Shown: positions 14,675-25,696 of the stretch, in pieces
How the letters are laid out: every line of letters begins with the position of its first letter
How positions within the stretch are numbered: the stretch's first letter is position 1
Origin: Acanthochlamys bracteata
Taxonomy: Eukaryota; Streptophyta; Magnoliopsida; Pandanales; Velloziaceae
Length of the DNA stretch: 64,000 nt
Reading direction: 5' to 3'
Assembly (NCBI GenBank): GCA_019914995.1
Contig: CM034126.1
Span: 10,607,001-10,671,000 of the forward strand
The notes under the pieces: model-generated
What the model saw: only the letters and a program-made list of their open reading frames with translations
What the model was told of the DNA's origin: nothing
The model's database searches: none
Program-made: the position numbers and the translations under genes

Positions 14675-16129
14675 AACTACGAATGAACTATAAAAACATT
14701 CAACTGCATATAAATAATGAATTTGTGGCATACATTGCACCTAACAAAGGGCCTCTACTCTATCGATAGACCTATATCCTGATTAGAGACACCACAAATG
14801 CCTGTACGAAACACCTAACTAAATTTGAGTTCGTTAACTCTTATATTATGATTTCCTAGAGGCACAATACAAAATTATCATGTGAGCCATTTTAATGTAC
14901 AAAACTTAGGAGCTTCCTTCTTTGGTTCACTAATATTATTGGTTTTAAGAGAAGTTTTACCTCTGAAATGTTTGTTTTGCAACTAATTGCCTGTGGTTCT
15001 TGAGTAAATTACGGCTTTCATGTGTATCATAAAAATGTTTTCTCATATTTCAGTGCTATATGCGGTGCTATTCCATGCTTGAAGATACTCATTAGATGCA
15101 ACAATTTATATACACGATTCTTTTAGTTAATTAAATAGCAGTTCTAGATGGTAGGTAAGTCAGGATAACCAAATAACACCAATACACGGTGAAGCAAGAC
15201 TTCTACTTACATAGATGATAGATCTACATATTAGTTTTAAGAGTCATAACAATTAGAACAACTAAGACTGTTCTCTCTTGAGCAAAAGCTACCGGTTGGT
15301 TTTGACAAAAAACGAACCAGCATCAGTATCATATACGGCTTGCATTGTTTATACAACCACCTCCTACAGAACGTAACCTGTAATCTTTGTAACCTTTCCT
15401 TCTGTGAGAATCCATTCACGAATGCGATCGACCCCTGACCCCGCCACTGTAAGAAGATCCCAAACACTGACGAAAGCCGTTAAATTGGAAGCGTTTTTGT
15501 TGAAACATCTCCACTAGCTCAAAGAGAATGCTTGATCAGGCAAGTTGAGTGATAAGTTCTGGTTATTTCATTATTCAGAAACCACGATTCATAAACTAGA
15601 AGTAATAGAAACAAGTTGATTCCCAAAAAGGTGCAGAAACAAGTTATTTATAACAATTGAATAACAATTTATCAAATGTTAACCAACAATGTTTACTTCA
15701 GTATTTGGAATACGAAGTATTGAACAGAGAATTTAGAGACTCACTTACATGAAAGCGAAAGTAGCGCCCGCGAGGTTTAGCAAGGAGGGAGGGAGGGAGA
15801 AGGCGATGAAGGACAGAAGGAAGACGAGAGCACACGCGCAAACACCATCACTGCTTTCTCGCGCTTTGTTTTCTCTTCGACGCCTTCTCAACGCTTACAC
15901 TACGGCGTGGGGAGCTGTCTGTTGCTGGTGGTATATGTCAACTAAATCGAACCGGAGAAATGGTTGCGGTTTGGCACGAGTAGTGGTTGTGTTTTGCTCA
16001 TAAGGTGTTCGACGCAAGTCCTCCAAAGGAAAATTCTATTTTCATGTGAAGAGTATGGGAGATACAGATTTTCAAACGACTGAAAAAAAAACCGTGAATT
16101 TTATTGCCGTTCTCGAACAAGTACATGCC

Positions 16130-16830
16130 TAGATGATGATGATGATGGAAGAGATATCCTTGCGCATTAGGTCTGAGGTGTTTGTTTATGGTACGTTGGG
16201 AAGAGAAGAATTTTTAGTAGCAAGATTTCATATTATAAGAGATTTATGAATAACTTTCTCAGGTTTCTTGTATCTAGATATGGTGTAGTTCTGGATGCAG
16301 TTAGTCCAAAGTCATTATTCTTCGACTTGAAGGTAATCTAAGGGAATACGAACTGTGGTTAAGGAATCAGCATAACTTTAACTTGAAAGTAAATAATAAG
16401 CTCAACTGTAGAACTATTTGAATGAAACTACACCAACTTTAAGTGTACAATAGAAAGTTATGGTAAATATGCCCAAATTCCGCTTTGTTTGGCCATCTGC
16501 ATTCATGAAATTGAGAAAGAGGAATCAAGAAAAATCTATTATGTCTCCTGCAAAAATATCCTAGGGAAGACTAGTTGAAACTTGACACATATTTTGAGAA
16601 TCTCTTATATAATTGCCAAGAGAGAAGTCTAGCAAAGGGATGATGAAATTTGCAGAGCATACGAATTTTCTCAACAGAATGAATGTATATAGAAGGTTTG
16701 GATTATGAAAGAATGTTAATGTTATTTTTTGCATTTCCATATGTTGGATAGGGTGCAGATATCAGGAGATCCAGTCTCTACATTCTCTATTCGTAGACCA
16801 AGTAAGAAGAAAACCATATTTAATTGGACA
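16130..16830 (+). pseudogene. unidentified degenerate coding remnant
   Basis: I do not recognise this gene. Coding-like pieces on plus include a start with five ATG codons (about 16134) leading to EVFVYGTLGREEFL. A piece near 16270-16330 reads VSRYGVVLDAV and SPKSLFFDL, and continues after a one-base shift as GNLREYELWL. A possible exon at 16753-16828 reads DPVSTFSIRRPSKKK and ends at a good donor (GTGAGT). Stops and frame changes separate the pieces, so a broken gene is likelier than an active one. It is divergent to the FN3K pseudogene. Confidence 0.3.
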
Positions 16831-17631
16831 CGGTGAGTCCCTAGTTCAGGATGCAATCAGTTACTATTCGTTCTTGTTATAGTTTCTCAGTTGGTTTACT
16901 GTTGCACTTGTAAAAACATGCTACAGTTATATTGTTTTATGCTTTCTATGAAACTTGTTATAGTCCACAATTTTGTTGTCTGCACCATCTGCATTGTTTT
17001 CTTCTAACACGCCTTTAAATTTTGAACGAATTAGCTTCAATAGAAAATCTAGTCATCTAGTATAGGTAACTCCAATGATGATGCTAATAGTAGTTGGTAT
17101 CTAAAATTATGCTTCCTTTAGACTAAAGGTACCCATATGTAAGCGCAAGGCCCAGTGCCAGGGGAAATTTTCACTTATCTTCAATTGCTAACTAGAATGA
17201 ACAAGATTCCAAGGGGATGGGAGATAAGCTCCAATTGAAAATATCAATATGTGTAATGGATAATGAGATCTGCATGTTACTAAATTCTAATATAAGGGAC
17301 TTTACTTCAACTTCTTCTTTTTGCTTTTTTGAGTCTCCAACTTCAGAATGAATTACTTTGAAATATTACAACTCATGTAAGTTCAGGCAGGAGATGATTG
17401 ATTTATCTAGTCTCTGTGTCTGAAGCAACTTTGTTAGTCCTTCAAGTTTTTATTATATTTTTCAAACTCATGATATTATGTAAATTTCAAATTGGTGCAT
17501 TATGTTTAGCCTGGATTTCATTCAACAAATTAGGCAGCTATAAGACGTCAAATTTCACTCTCATTTTGAATAAGTTGGAAACTTGAACCTTTCAACTCTT
17601 CCGAGTTTAGTGTTTCTTAAGAATGTGAACT

Positions 17632-18826
17632 TCAATGCAAATTCATAAACTTTTGTAAGCCTAAATGAGCAACAGCAGCATTCGTCTCATCAACCTGAAT
17701 TTCTTTGTCTGGATATTTGATACCTAAGCTTTGAAGATAAGCCAGCTTCACACTGAATTCCATAGCATAGTGCTTGGATCCAACCTTTCTTTAGAGTTTT
17801 AAAGGTCTTCGTAGGAACACCATAATGTCATTTTCATTGTTCTTGAAGCTTTATTTAGCTGTTTCTCTCAAACTTATCATAGCAGTACTTTGTTGTTCTC
17901 TCGAACTTCTGCTAGAGTTAAAATTGAGCAGTCCAGAAATAAGCTAGCTCTAGTCCAATGGATATCTCTGTCAATTAGAGGGAACGTAAAGCAGTCGCAC
18001 AATGGTTCCATATGTAATTAGTTCTACTTTTCTTTCGTCAATTAAGGGTGTGTTTGTTTCATATGAATTGATCTATCTTGAGAAAATAAGTTTTTGAAAA
18101 GTAATTTATAGATAATACATTATTTTGGAAAATAACATAAGAGAAGCAACCTTTTACCCAAAAATGTCATTTTAGGTGCCAAAATAATACAACTCTAAGG
18201 GCGTGTTTTTTTTACTCTAAACTTGAATTTCAAAATCGAATTTTGAAAGTGAGTTACTTAAAAAGTGAGGTTTGATTTTTGTGTTTCTTAGTTAAAAGTG
18301 AGTTTGGAAGTGAAGTTATTAGTTTGAATATTTGAATTTTAAATGTAGAGTTTTGGGTGAAAAAAATTTGAGTTTAGTTTTTGTGTTTACTTTGATTTGA
18401 AAGTGAGTTAGAACTAAAATTTTTGGAAAAATGAAGTAAGATCAAAGTGTTGGTAAACAAGTCCTTAGCATGACTATGGTAAATCAGTTTACCTGAATGC
18501 TGTCTTACCCATACTTATGTAATACCTTGCATCTTACTGAACTACTTTTTTCATGCCAGCATGTTTACCCCATGTTATTATCCTGATTCTTGGTTGGTAA
18601 GTTTGCTAGTAATAAGCTATCATTGGTGTTACTGTTGTCTACTCTGTTGAAGGGTTTTTTGCATCACATCATAAAATATTGATAGTGATAGGCAGGATTC
18701 TTTCAAATGCATGTGCCTGAAATCAACTCCTCTAGCACATCAACCTTCTTGCTTGGCAATTTATGAAATAGCTGATATGGAATAAAAACCTCTCCACATG
18801 GATTGAAATCTTGGCAGGAACAATAC
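17632..18826 (-). pseudogene. unidentified gene remnant, two exon-like pieces
   Basis: I do not recognise the family. The upstream piece (about 18816-18710) reads NPCGEVFIPYQLFHK then KKVDVLEELISG. The downstream piece (about 17800-17632) reads KHYAMEFSVKLAYLQ then DKEIQVDETNAAVAHLG and stops at TGA (17632-17634). A GVPTKTFKTLKK stretch just before it is in another frame, which implies a one-base indel. The codon pattern looks like protein, but no full open frame or clear splice joint links the two. A MITE lies between them. Confidence 0.35.
18199..18464. mobile_element. MITE, Tourist/Harbinger-like
   Basis: It is flanked by TAA (18196-18198) on the left and CTTA on the right. The ends GGGCGTGTTTT and AACAAGTCC form an imperfect inverted pair. 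It is AT-rich with no coding capacity. Confidence 0.4.
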
Positions 18827-19273
18827 TTAATAAACGAAGACGAAAACAAAAAACTAAAAGGGACATCTTTACTTGAAATCGCGACTCTCCTTTTCTTCTT
18901 TTCATTTTATGGTTAGTATTTCATATATGGTATATTTTTAAGATTCTGGCAAGAACATTTTTGTTTTCTATCAACACTATATCTGAAAGACGGTTCCTCT
19001 AATTACTTCCAACGTTTATGGAATTGTATTGTTCTGCCACTCCTTTGTGAGGTTAGAAAATTGATTGGTGCATCTACAGTGACTTGTTTATTTGAGAAAA
19101 ATCACCCAATTTATTAAAATTGAGGTGAGTGATTTAGAAAGCGTGAACACATTTAACGGTACTTGTTTTCTTATTTCCTAACTTTTGTTGGCAGTTGTCA
19201 GCAAATAAATTCCTAGTAGACATGATTACTCACGGAAATTACAACTTCATGATTTTGCTTCTATATATATAAT

Positions 19274-19653
19274 GAAGAGATATAGACACTCTTTAAATAT
19301 GAGCATTTTTCTAATTTGTAGTCAGAGTCATATTCAAATTCAATCTTCACCGTTAGATATGAAAACTATGAGTTAAAAACGTACTTACAAAATTTTAATT
19401 CAATCGGACCACGAATTTATTTCTATCTGGCCACTTGATCAAAATAACAGAAATAATATAATATATATTATTTGAAGTGTTTTTATTTTATATTATTTTG
19501 ATCAAGTAATCAGATAAAGTTGAATTAGTATTCCGATTGAACTGAAATTTTAAAAATATATTATTAACTCATAATTTAATATTCAATGATAAAAATTAAA
19601 TTTAGCAGTCATTCCGATTATAAATAAAAAAAGAGTGCTCGAGATACCTCTAA
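19274..19653. mobile_element. foldback MITE, terminus shared with the adjacent MULE
   Basis: The two halves are inverted copies of each other around 19455-19480. TCAATCGGACCACG (left) answers to TCAATCGGAATACT in the reverse complement of the right, and TTGATCAAAATAA occurs in both arms. The left end GAAGAGATATAGACACTC matches the left end of the large element at 19700 (GAAGAGATATAGGCACTC) at all but one base. No protein is encoded. Confidence 0.6.
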
Positions 19654-19680
19654 AACAAAAGTGTTCTATTCTTTTCCATA

Positions 19681-19697
19681 ATATATATATATATATA
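19681..19697. repeat. AT dinucleotide microsatellite
   Basis: Run of TA repeats directly before the left end of the Mutator-like element. It hides the element's target-site duplication. Confidence 0.8.
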
Positions 19698-19877
19698 AAG
19701 AAGAGATATAGGCACTCCCTCCTCTCGGGCACTCCGGGGCACTCCATTACGTGTACGGTGATGATCACATCTCATACTTCTTATCTACCTGTTATAACGC
19801 AGTCGGTTTACTTATTTTTGTTCATCCGAAGTTTTTTTTGCAGACCGACATCTCACTGCATTGGCAAGTTGATATAA

Positions 19878-20430
19878 GTACGGCACTGACGCATTTACGA
19901 ATTCTCTCACCACTTTTGCTTTTCATTCACCTTAATTAATTTGGTTTACTCTTAATTAATTTGAATTTAGTTAACGTTAAATATTTTATTTTATTTTTTC
20001 ATTCTTGAACTTGACAAGTACGGCTCACGAATTCTCTCTCCACTTTTTTGTTTCATTTATACTTAATTAATTTGATTTACTCTTAATTAATTTGATTAAC
20101 GTTAAATATTTTATTTTATTTTTTTATTCTTGAATTTGAGAGGTACGGCTCACGAATTCTCTCTCCATTTTTTGGATTTCATTTATACTTAATTAATTTG
20201 ATTTACTCTTAATTAATTTAGTTTACGTATTACTTAAATTTATTTCTTAATAAAGTTGTTTTTTTTATTAACTTAACTTGTTTTATTTTATTTTTTTTTC
20301 AGATGCAGGTACGGCACCGACGGATTTACGAATTCTCTTTCCACTTGCTTTTAATTTACACTTAATTAATTTATTTGGTTTACTATTAATTAATTTGGTT
20401 TACGATTAATTAGATTCTTTTCTTCACAAA
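19878..20430 (+). repeat. four imperfect subrepeats in the left MULE arm
   Basis: Units starting GTACGGC at 19878, 20018, 20143 and 20309 each carry ACGAATTCTCT, a CCA/T-rich tract, and one or more CTTAATTAATTTG blocks. Unit lengths are about 125-166 bp. The right arm has only one GTACGGCACTGACGC copy. Confidence 0.7.
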
Positions 20431-20491
20431 TTTGTGTTTTATTAACTTGTTTCATTTTATTTCTAGCTGAGTCTTTTAATTTTCTCACCGA

Positions 20492-20835
20492 GTGCTCTCG
20501 GCAGCAAACCTATGGCCGACGCTCGATCTCTCCCGTCTCAGCTCAGCCACTTATGGTCGCCGCCAATCTCTCATCGCGATCTCTCTCGTTTTCTTCTCAG
20601 CAGCCTCTCACGGCGATCTCAAGGCGTCTCTCCCGCGTGGTTTGGGAGCCATCCATAGCCGACGCCGATCTCCCCCGTCTCAGATCAGCCACTCATGGCC
20701 TCCGCTAGTCTCTCACGCGATCTCCATCTTGTGCTCTCAGCAGTCAGTCACACGATCTCTCCCGACAGCAGCTCGGCTACCGCTCATCGTCGAACGGCGA
20801 TCTCTCCTGACAGCCACTAATGGCCGAATCTAATC
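20492..20835. repeat. GC-rich segment with an internal duplication
   Basis: This patch is much richer in GC than its surroundings. It contains two related blocks (about 20510-20570 and 20655-20720) built on GCCGACGC, GATCTC(T/C)CCCGTCTCAG and CAGCCACT(T/C)ATGG. A 113-codon open frame spans it, but the protein is Ser/Arg/Leu-rich and matches no family I know. It may be captured host DNA or simply an arm repeat. Confidence 0.45.
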
Positions 20836-22204
20836 TTTGAAGCAGATTTCAATTCATAAATTTTCCGCAGATTTTGAAATGTTTTTTCAGGCCGAAATCT
20901 GTTGGTTTGATTTTAACGATTTGTTTTGAATTCGTTTGGTTTATTTTTTGGTTTTTTTTTTCAGTTTTGATTTTTTTTGGGTGTATTGGTTTCTATTGGT
21001 CATTGAATTTTTTGATGTATTGATTTTTTTATGGTGTATTGGAATTTTTTGATGTACTGATTTCTCCATGGTGTATTGGTTTCTAGTACCGAAATTGTTT
21101 TATGAATGCTGGATGTTGTTGGAACAATGTTGGATATTTAGGCAGTGATGAGAGGAACAAAAAAATTGAAAGATGTAGGATCTGTTAAGCCTCTTTGTTG
21201 TTTTTTTTTTTAACTCCACATTGCCTCTCAAAGTGCGCGGCAAGGCAGTAAGAATGGCCGTACCTCTGTAGGTGGCAACCACTGCAGCTGCAACTAGAGA
21301 AAGCATGTAGAGAATGAGAGAACAATAGATGGGTGAGGACAGTCCTGCAAGGAGTAGCATATTTAAATCTCAATGATTGAGTCAAGGCGAATCTGAGCCT
21401 CACTCTCGTTTTACTCTCTGTTTTGTTGCTCCATAATAAAGTGATCGATGAATTATAAAAATTAAGTGATTGCCTTCTCCTCTACTATCTCTGGATGGAC
21501 ATATACCTTCAACGTATAATGTCTGGATGGATTAGTTACCAGATAGAAATGCCATGAATTTAAACAGAGAGCTCTTGTAAGCAGATAGCTCATGTAACTA
21601 CTCTGTATTGGACAGATCGCTTATGTAAGCATTTTATAAATGTATAATGTGCCGATGTACGATAGATCAGTTCCCAATATTATCGATGTACAAATTGAAC
21701 GGAGATGTCAAGAAATTTCGTTCGATTCTGTAGTCTATCTTTGATTTAATAATACAGCTGATTTATTTTTCAATCCACTCATCATATTGTTTTACAAAAA
21801 TTTAGTAATTATCAAGTACAGTTGAATCCTTTTTTTGCGTAAACAAATTAAATAAATAAGTTAAAGTTGAATATAGCTGAAGCCCGTACACAATATTACT
21901 GTTAAACAAGTTAAATTAGATTTTATAGAAAACAGATAAAATTAAATTAGATTATACAAAACTAATATAATGTAACACATTTTACGAAAATAATTCTTTT
22001 ATTCGTGTTATATTTCGAGATACATCAGTGCGTCACAATTTTTCCCGCGCTATTCATATTTTTTTCGCGGTTATCACATTTGTTCTCGCTAAATTTTGTT
22101 GTTTCTTCTGTCTTTCTACAAACTTTCTTCTTCAATCCTACAAAACACAGCAGTACAAATTCTCTTGAGTTATACAAACTACAAATATTCTCCGAGCGAC
22201 GACT

Positions 22205-24650
22205 TTGACTATGGTTGAATGTTTTACTGCTTCAACTCCAAACGTAGTAGTAGAGAAGGAAAATCTATTGTATTTAGATATGACTTTTTCAAGTCTCCAA
22301 GCTGTAAAAGAAACTTATACAAATTATAGAAAAATAACTGGATTTAGTGTTGTTACTAAAAGTACTCAAAAAAGAAATTTAGATTTGGAAGAAGTTACTA
22401 CCTGTGAAACGACATATGAACGCTTCGAAATTTTTAGAGACTATGACAAGAAAAGAACAACTGAGGTGTCTGAAATAGAAGCAAGTCAAAAGAGAAACAG
22501 AAATACAATAAAATGCGGATGTTCTGGAAGAATGAAAGTGACAAAACAACGTACTGGTTTGTGGAAAATGGTGAAGTATAATGACGACCATAATCACGGA
22601 CTAGTTAGTCCTGCAAAAAGAATGCGTATGTCTGTCTGTAAAAGTATGCCTGCTGCAGCTAAAATGTTAGTTGATTCATTTCGTAATGAAGGCATACCTG
22701 TAGTTGCAGATATACTTGATGGTCCACACAATGGTTTTAATGATAGAGATTGTTGGAATCATTTAGGATCCACAAAAGAGTACAAAAAACTTGTCACAGA
22801 AGATGTCACCGCAGCGCTTGATTTTTTCAAAAAGAAGAGTTTAGAAGATCCAAACTTTTTCTATGCTATACAGATGGATAATGAAGCAAGGGCAATAAAT
22901 TTTTTCTGGATAGATGGTCGATCACGTCTACAGTTTCTGTGCTTTGCTGATGTGATAGTTTTTTATACAACATATCGTAAGAATGTCTATGAAATGCCCT
23001 TTGCGTCATTTATAGGAGTTAATCATCATATTCAGTTGATTCAGTTTGGTCGCGCCTTACTTTTGGATGATATAGAAGAGTCTTTTTGTTGGCTTTTCGA
23101 GACTTGGCTTACCGCTATGGATAGACGTGCCCTATTTTTTATCATCACAGATCAAGATAGAGCAATGAGTATAGCGTTTGAGAAGGTATTTTCAAACACC
23201 CGGCACCGATTTTGTTTATGACATGTGATGAAAAATTTCCTGAAAAACTGTCACGTATTTTTTCAAAAAGTCACAGTTTAAAAAAGATTTCAAAATGTGT
23301 ATTAAAGACACTTATACTCCTAGTGTTTTTGAAGCAAGATGGGAGGAATTGGTATTTACTCACAACTTGTAAGAGAACGACTGGTTTCGAGGAATGTATG
23401 AAATTAAAAAAAAGTGGGTTTCAGTTTATTACTTGGACACTTTCTATGCTGGTATGAACACTACAGGATGCTCTGAAGGTATGAACTCTGTTTACAGTAA
23501 TTTTTTCCATTCGACAACAACTCTTCGAGGGTTTGTTTTGAAGAACGAGAAGTGTTTGGCTAAAATTGTTGAAAAAGAAAAAAAAAGAAGATTATATTAG
23601 TGAATATTTTAATCGCATTGTCGATAGTTATGTCTTTCTTCTGAAGAGTACAGCAAATGTGTACACGAGAAATGTGTACGATAGGTTCAAAAAGAATTTA
23701 ATAAAGCTCTCGCCGAGTATGTTCTGTTCGACGATGAAAAGGAAAATGATGGCTATACCACATATACTTATAAGTCTCGACTGCTTGGTAATGAGCGTGA
23801 GTGAAAAGTGAAGTTCAACCATGCAACAAAAAAAAGTTATTGTGAATGCAAACTGTTTGAGTTTGTAGGGATTCCTTGTGGTCACCTTGTAAAAGTTTTT
23901 CTGTCTCGTGATATGGAGGAAATACCTCATCATTTCATTTTGAAGAGGTGAATGAAAGGAGCTAATAAATATAGAGTTGAATATGATGGTGGTGCAGTGC
24001 AAAGATATGAGAATTCTGATCTACTGAGAACTACCCAACTATTGAAGATTTCTAATCAATTGTCTTATGAAGCTGGTGAAGCAGATGAGACTTTTCAATT
24101 GATGTTGGAAGCATTAAAAGAACTGTCGTTGCGGATCAAAGAAGTAAGAAAGACTACAGAGAGGCAACAGATGCATTCATGTACCGCCAATGAGACTCTA
24201 CAAGACGCAGTTAATGCATCTCAAATTCTACTCTTGAATCCCCACATCTCGCAAACTAAGAGAAGGAAAAAAGAAACAAAAACTTCATTCCCAGTCGAAA
24301 AAAGAATAAAATGTGGTTTGAAAAAAACCATTGCAAAAAACAGAGCAAAAACACGGAGGAGATGTACTTGTTGTAATAGATTTGGCGTTAGACATGACAA
24401 ACGAAATTGTCCTGAAAATCCAAACAGAAAGAAGAATATGAGCAAGTATAATAATTACTTAATTTGGTTCATAATATATGAACTCTGTTTTTGTGATTTA
24501 GTCCTAATATTTAATAAAATTTTTTATGTGATAGTTATTGATGAAGATGGTTACGAAGATAAAGATAAAGATAACAATGAAAACTCCATAGATATAGACG
24601 AAGACGATGATAATATTGATGAAGTCTCAATTGGATTTTCTTCTCATTAA
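22205..24650 (+). pseudogene. FAR1-type MULE transposase, inactivated
   Basis: Residues 1-338 (22205-23221) hold a FAR1/WRKY-GCM1-like zinc-finger region (CGCSGRMKV, then HNHGLV) and the start of the MULE transposase core (MPFASFIGVNHH, ALLLDDIEESFCWLFE, ITDQDRAM). The frame ends at TGA where the family has Trp (RHRFCL then stop), and KFPEKL continues in another frame. Further pieces: VYYLDTFYAGMNTTG (23394-23600), a SWIM-type finger with spaced C-x-C and C-x-H (CECKLFEF, IPCGHLVKVF) near 23838-23900, and a C-terminal frame 23952-24650 with a CCHC-like knuckle (CTCCNRFGVRHDKRNC) and an acidic tail. The first catalytic Asp of the core (usually VVVFDTTYR) is Tyr (VIVFYTTYR). The protein cannot be made whole. 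Confidence 0.85.
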
Positions 24651-25009
24651 CAAGAAGTGGTGTTGTTTCCTTCTAACAGAGAAGAAAGCGGTGTTCTGTG
24701 ATATATTGTTGTCGTTACTGTTTTATATACTGTAGTTTAACTGTTTAATTATAATATGTATTATATAAACTAATACATTATTACTGTTTTGTATAATTTA
24801 GTTAACTTATTTAATTGTAATATTTTATCTAGTTTTAACCATGCTTTCTCGAAATACGCTCAAACAGAAAGAATATTTAATGAGGAAAAAAATTAATGAG
24901 AGTAAAGTTGATAATCACATGAAAAAAATATTTGAAGTAGAATAAGAAATAAACGGTTGCATTAATAATTACGTTACATAAAGATAGGTTACAGAAAAAT
25001 TTTATGACA

Positions 25010-25691
25010 ATAATTGAATGGAGTTTCTTTGACATATCCGTTCAATTGTACATCAATACATTGGTTACTATCAATCATTGTATGTACAGAGTAGTTACGT
25101 GAGCTATCTGCTTATAAGAACTCTCTGTTTACATTCATGGCATTTCTACCTAGTAACTAATTCATCCAGACATTATACGTTGAAGGTATATGTCCATCCA
25201 AGGATAGTAGAGGAGAAGGCAATCACCTAATTTTTGTAATTCATTGATCACTTTATTATGGAGCAACAAAACAGACAAATCACAGCAACAAAACAGAGAG
25301 TAAAATGAGAGTGAGGCTCAGATTCGCCTTGACTCAATCATTGAGATTTAAATATGCTACTCGTTGCAGGACTGTCCTAACCCATCTATTGTTCTCTCAT
25401 TCTCTACATGCCTTCTCTAGTTGCAGCTGCAGTGGTTGCCACCTACAGCGGTTTGGCCATCCTTACTGCCTTGCCGTGCACTTTGAGGGATAATGTGGAG
25501 TTAGAAAAAAAGAACAACCAAGAGGCTAACAGATCTTATATCTTTCAATTTTTTTGTTCCTGTCATCACTGCCTCAATATCCAGCATTCATAAAACAATT
25601 TCGGTACTAGAAACCAATACACCATGAAGAAATCAATACATCAAAAAGTTCCAATACACCATAAAAAAACCAATACATCAATGCGTCAGTG
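25010..25691 (-). repeat. right inverted arm of the MULE, inner part
   Basis: Reverse complement of 21010-21730: ATGTCCATCC, GACATTATACGTTGAAGG, CTTTATTATGGAGCAACA and ACAATTTCGGTACTAGAAAC all have inverted partners. A short internal duplication around CAACAAAACAGA (25264-25300) is private to this arm. The arm is cut at 25696/34893 by the gypsy insertion. Confidence 0.75.
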
Positions 25692-25696
25692 CCGTA

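Larger units (their letters stand above)
5081..15848 (-). pseudogene. fructosamine-3-kinase (FN3K) pseudogene with a transposon-filled last intron
   Basis: FN3K phosphorylates ketoamines on glycated proteins; the plant form is plastid-targeted. Exons in transcript order: 15848-15749 (Ser/Pro-rich transit-peptide-like start MVFARVLSSSF), 15446-15293 (IREWILTEGKVTKIT, then GGGCINNASR and TDAGSFFVKTN), 14556-14482 (GALPTCGSYIIMEF), 14442-14357 (LGRKLAEMHK), 13494-13359 (GQRLIRKMSELFEG, IVIEPCLLH), 12962-12886 (HNEAELGMSCCAGF) and 5287-5081 (VMPKQPGFEKKRG, YHYLNHYNLFG). Most joints keep GT/AG. It is broken. Exon 2 has a one-base loss giving TAG and then a one-base gain. Exons 4 and 6 are also shifted. 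The catalytic-loop motif HGDLWSGN reads HRDLCSRN. The exons expected for SIGPSMFEGEAL and for the TPQINTW region were not found. Transposons enlarged the last intron (5288-12885). I am sure of the family; a functional gene is very unlikely. Confidence 0.85.
19700..21730 (+). repeat. left inverted arm of the MULE
   Basis: Positions 19700-19895 match the reverse complement of 34898-35075 plus 25680-25696. Positions 21010-21730 match the reverse complement of 25010-25680. The middle (about 19900-21010) has no partner on the right. Confidence 0.75.

Noticed and set aside
15749-16003. 84-codon plus-strand frame rich in Arg/Lys
   Set aside because: It is antisense to the transit-peptide exon and leader of the FN3K pseudogene; composition reflects GC-rich antisense.
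21100-21403. Minus frames mirrored at 25305-25593 on plus (MRLRFALTQSLRFKYAT)
   Set aside because: They are the same sequence in the two inverted arms of the MULE; conservation follows from the arms, and no family matches.
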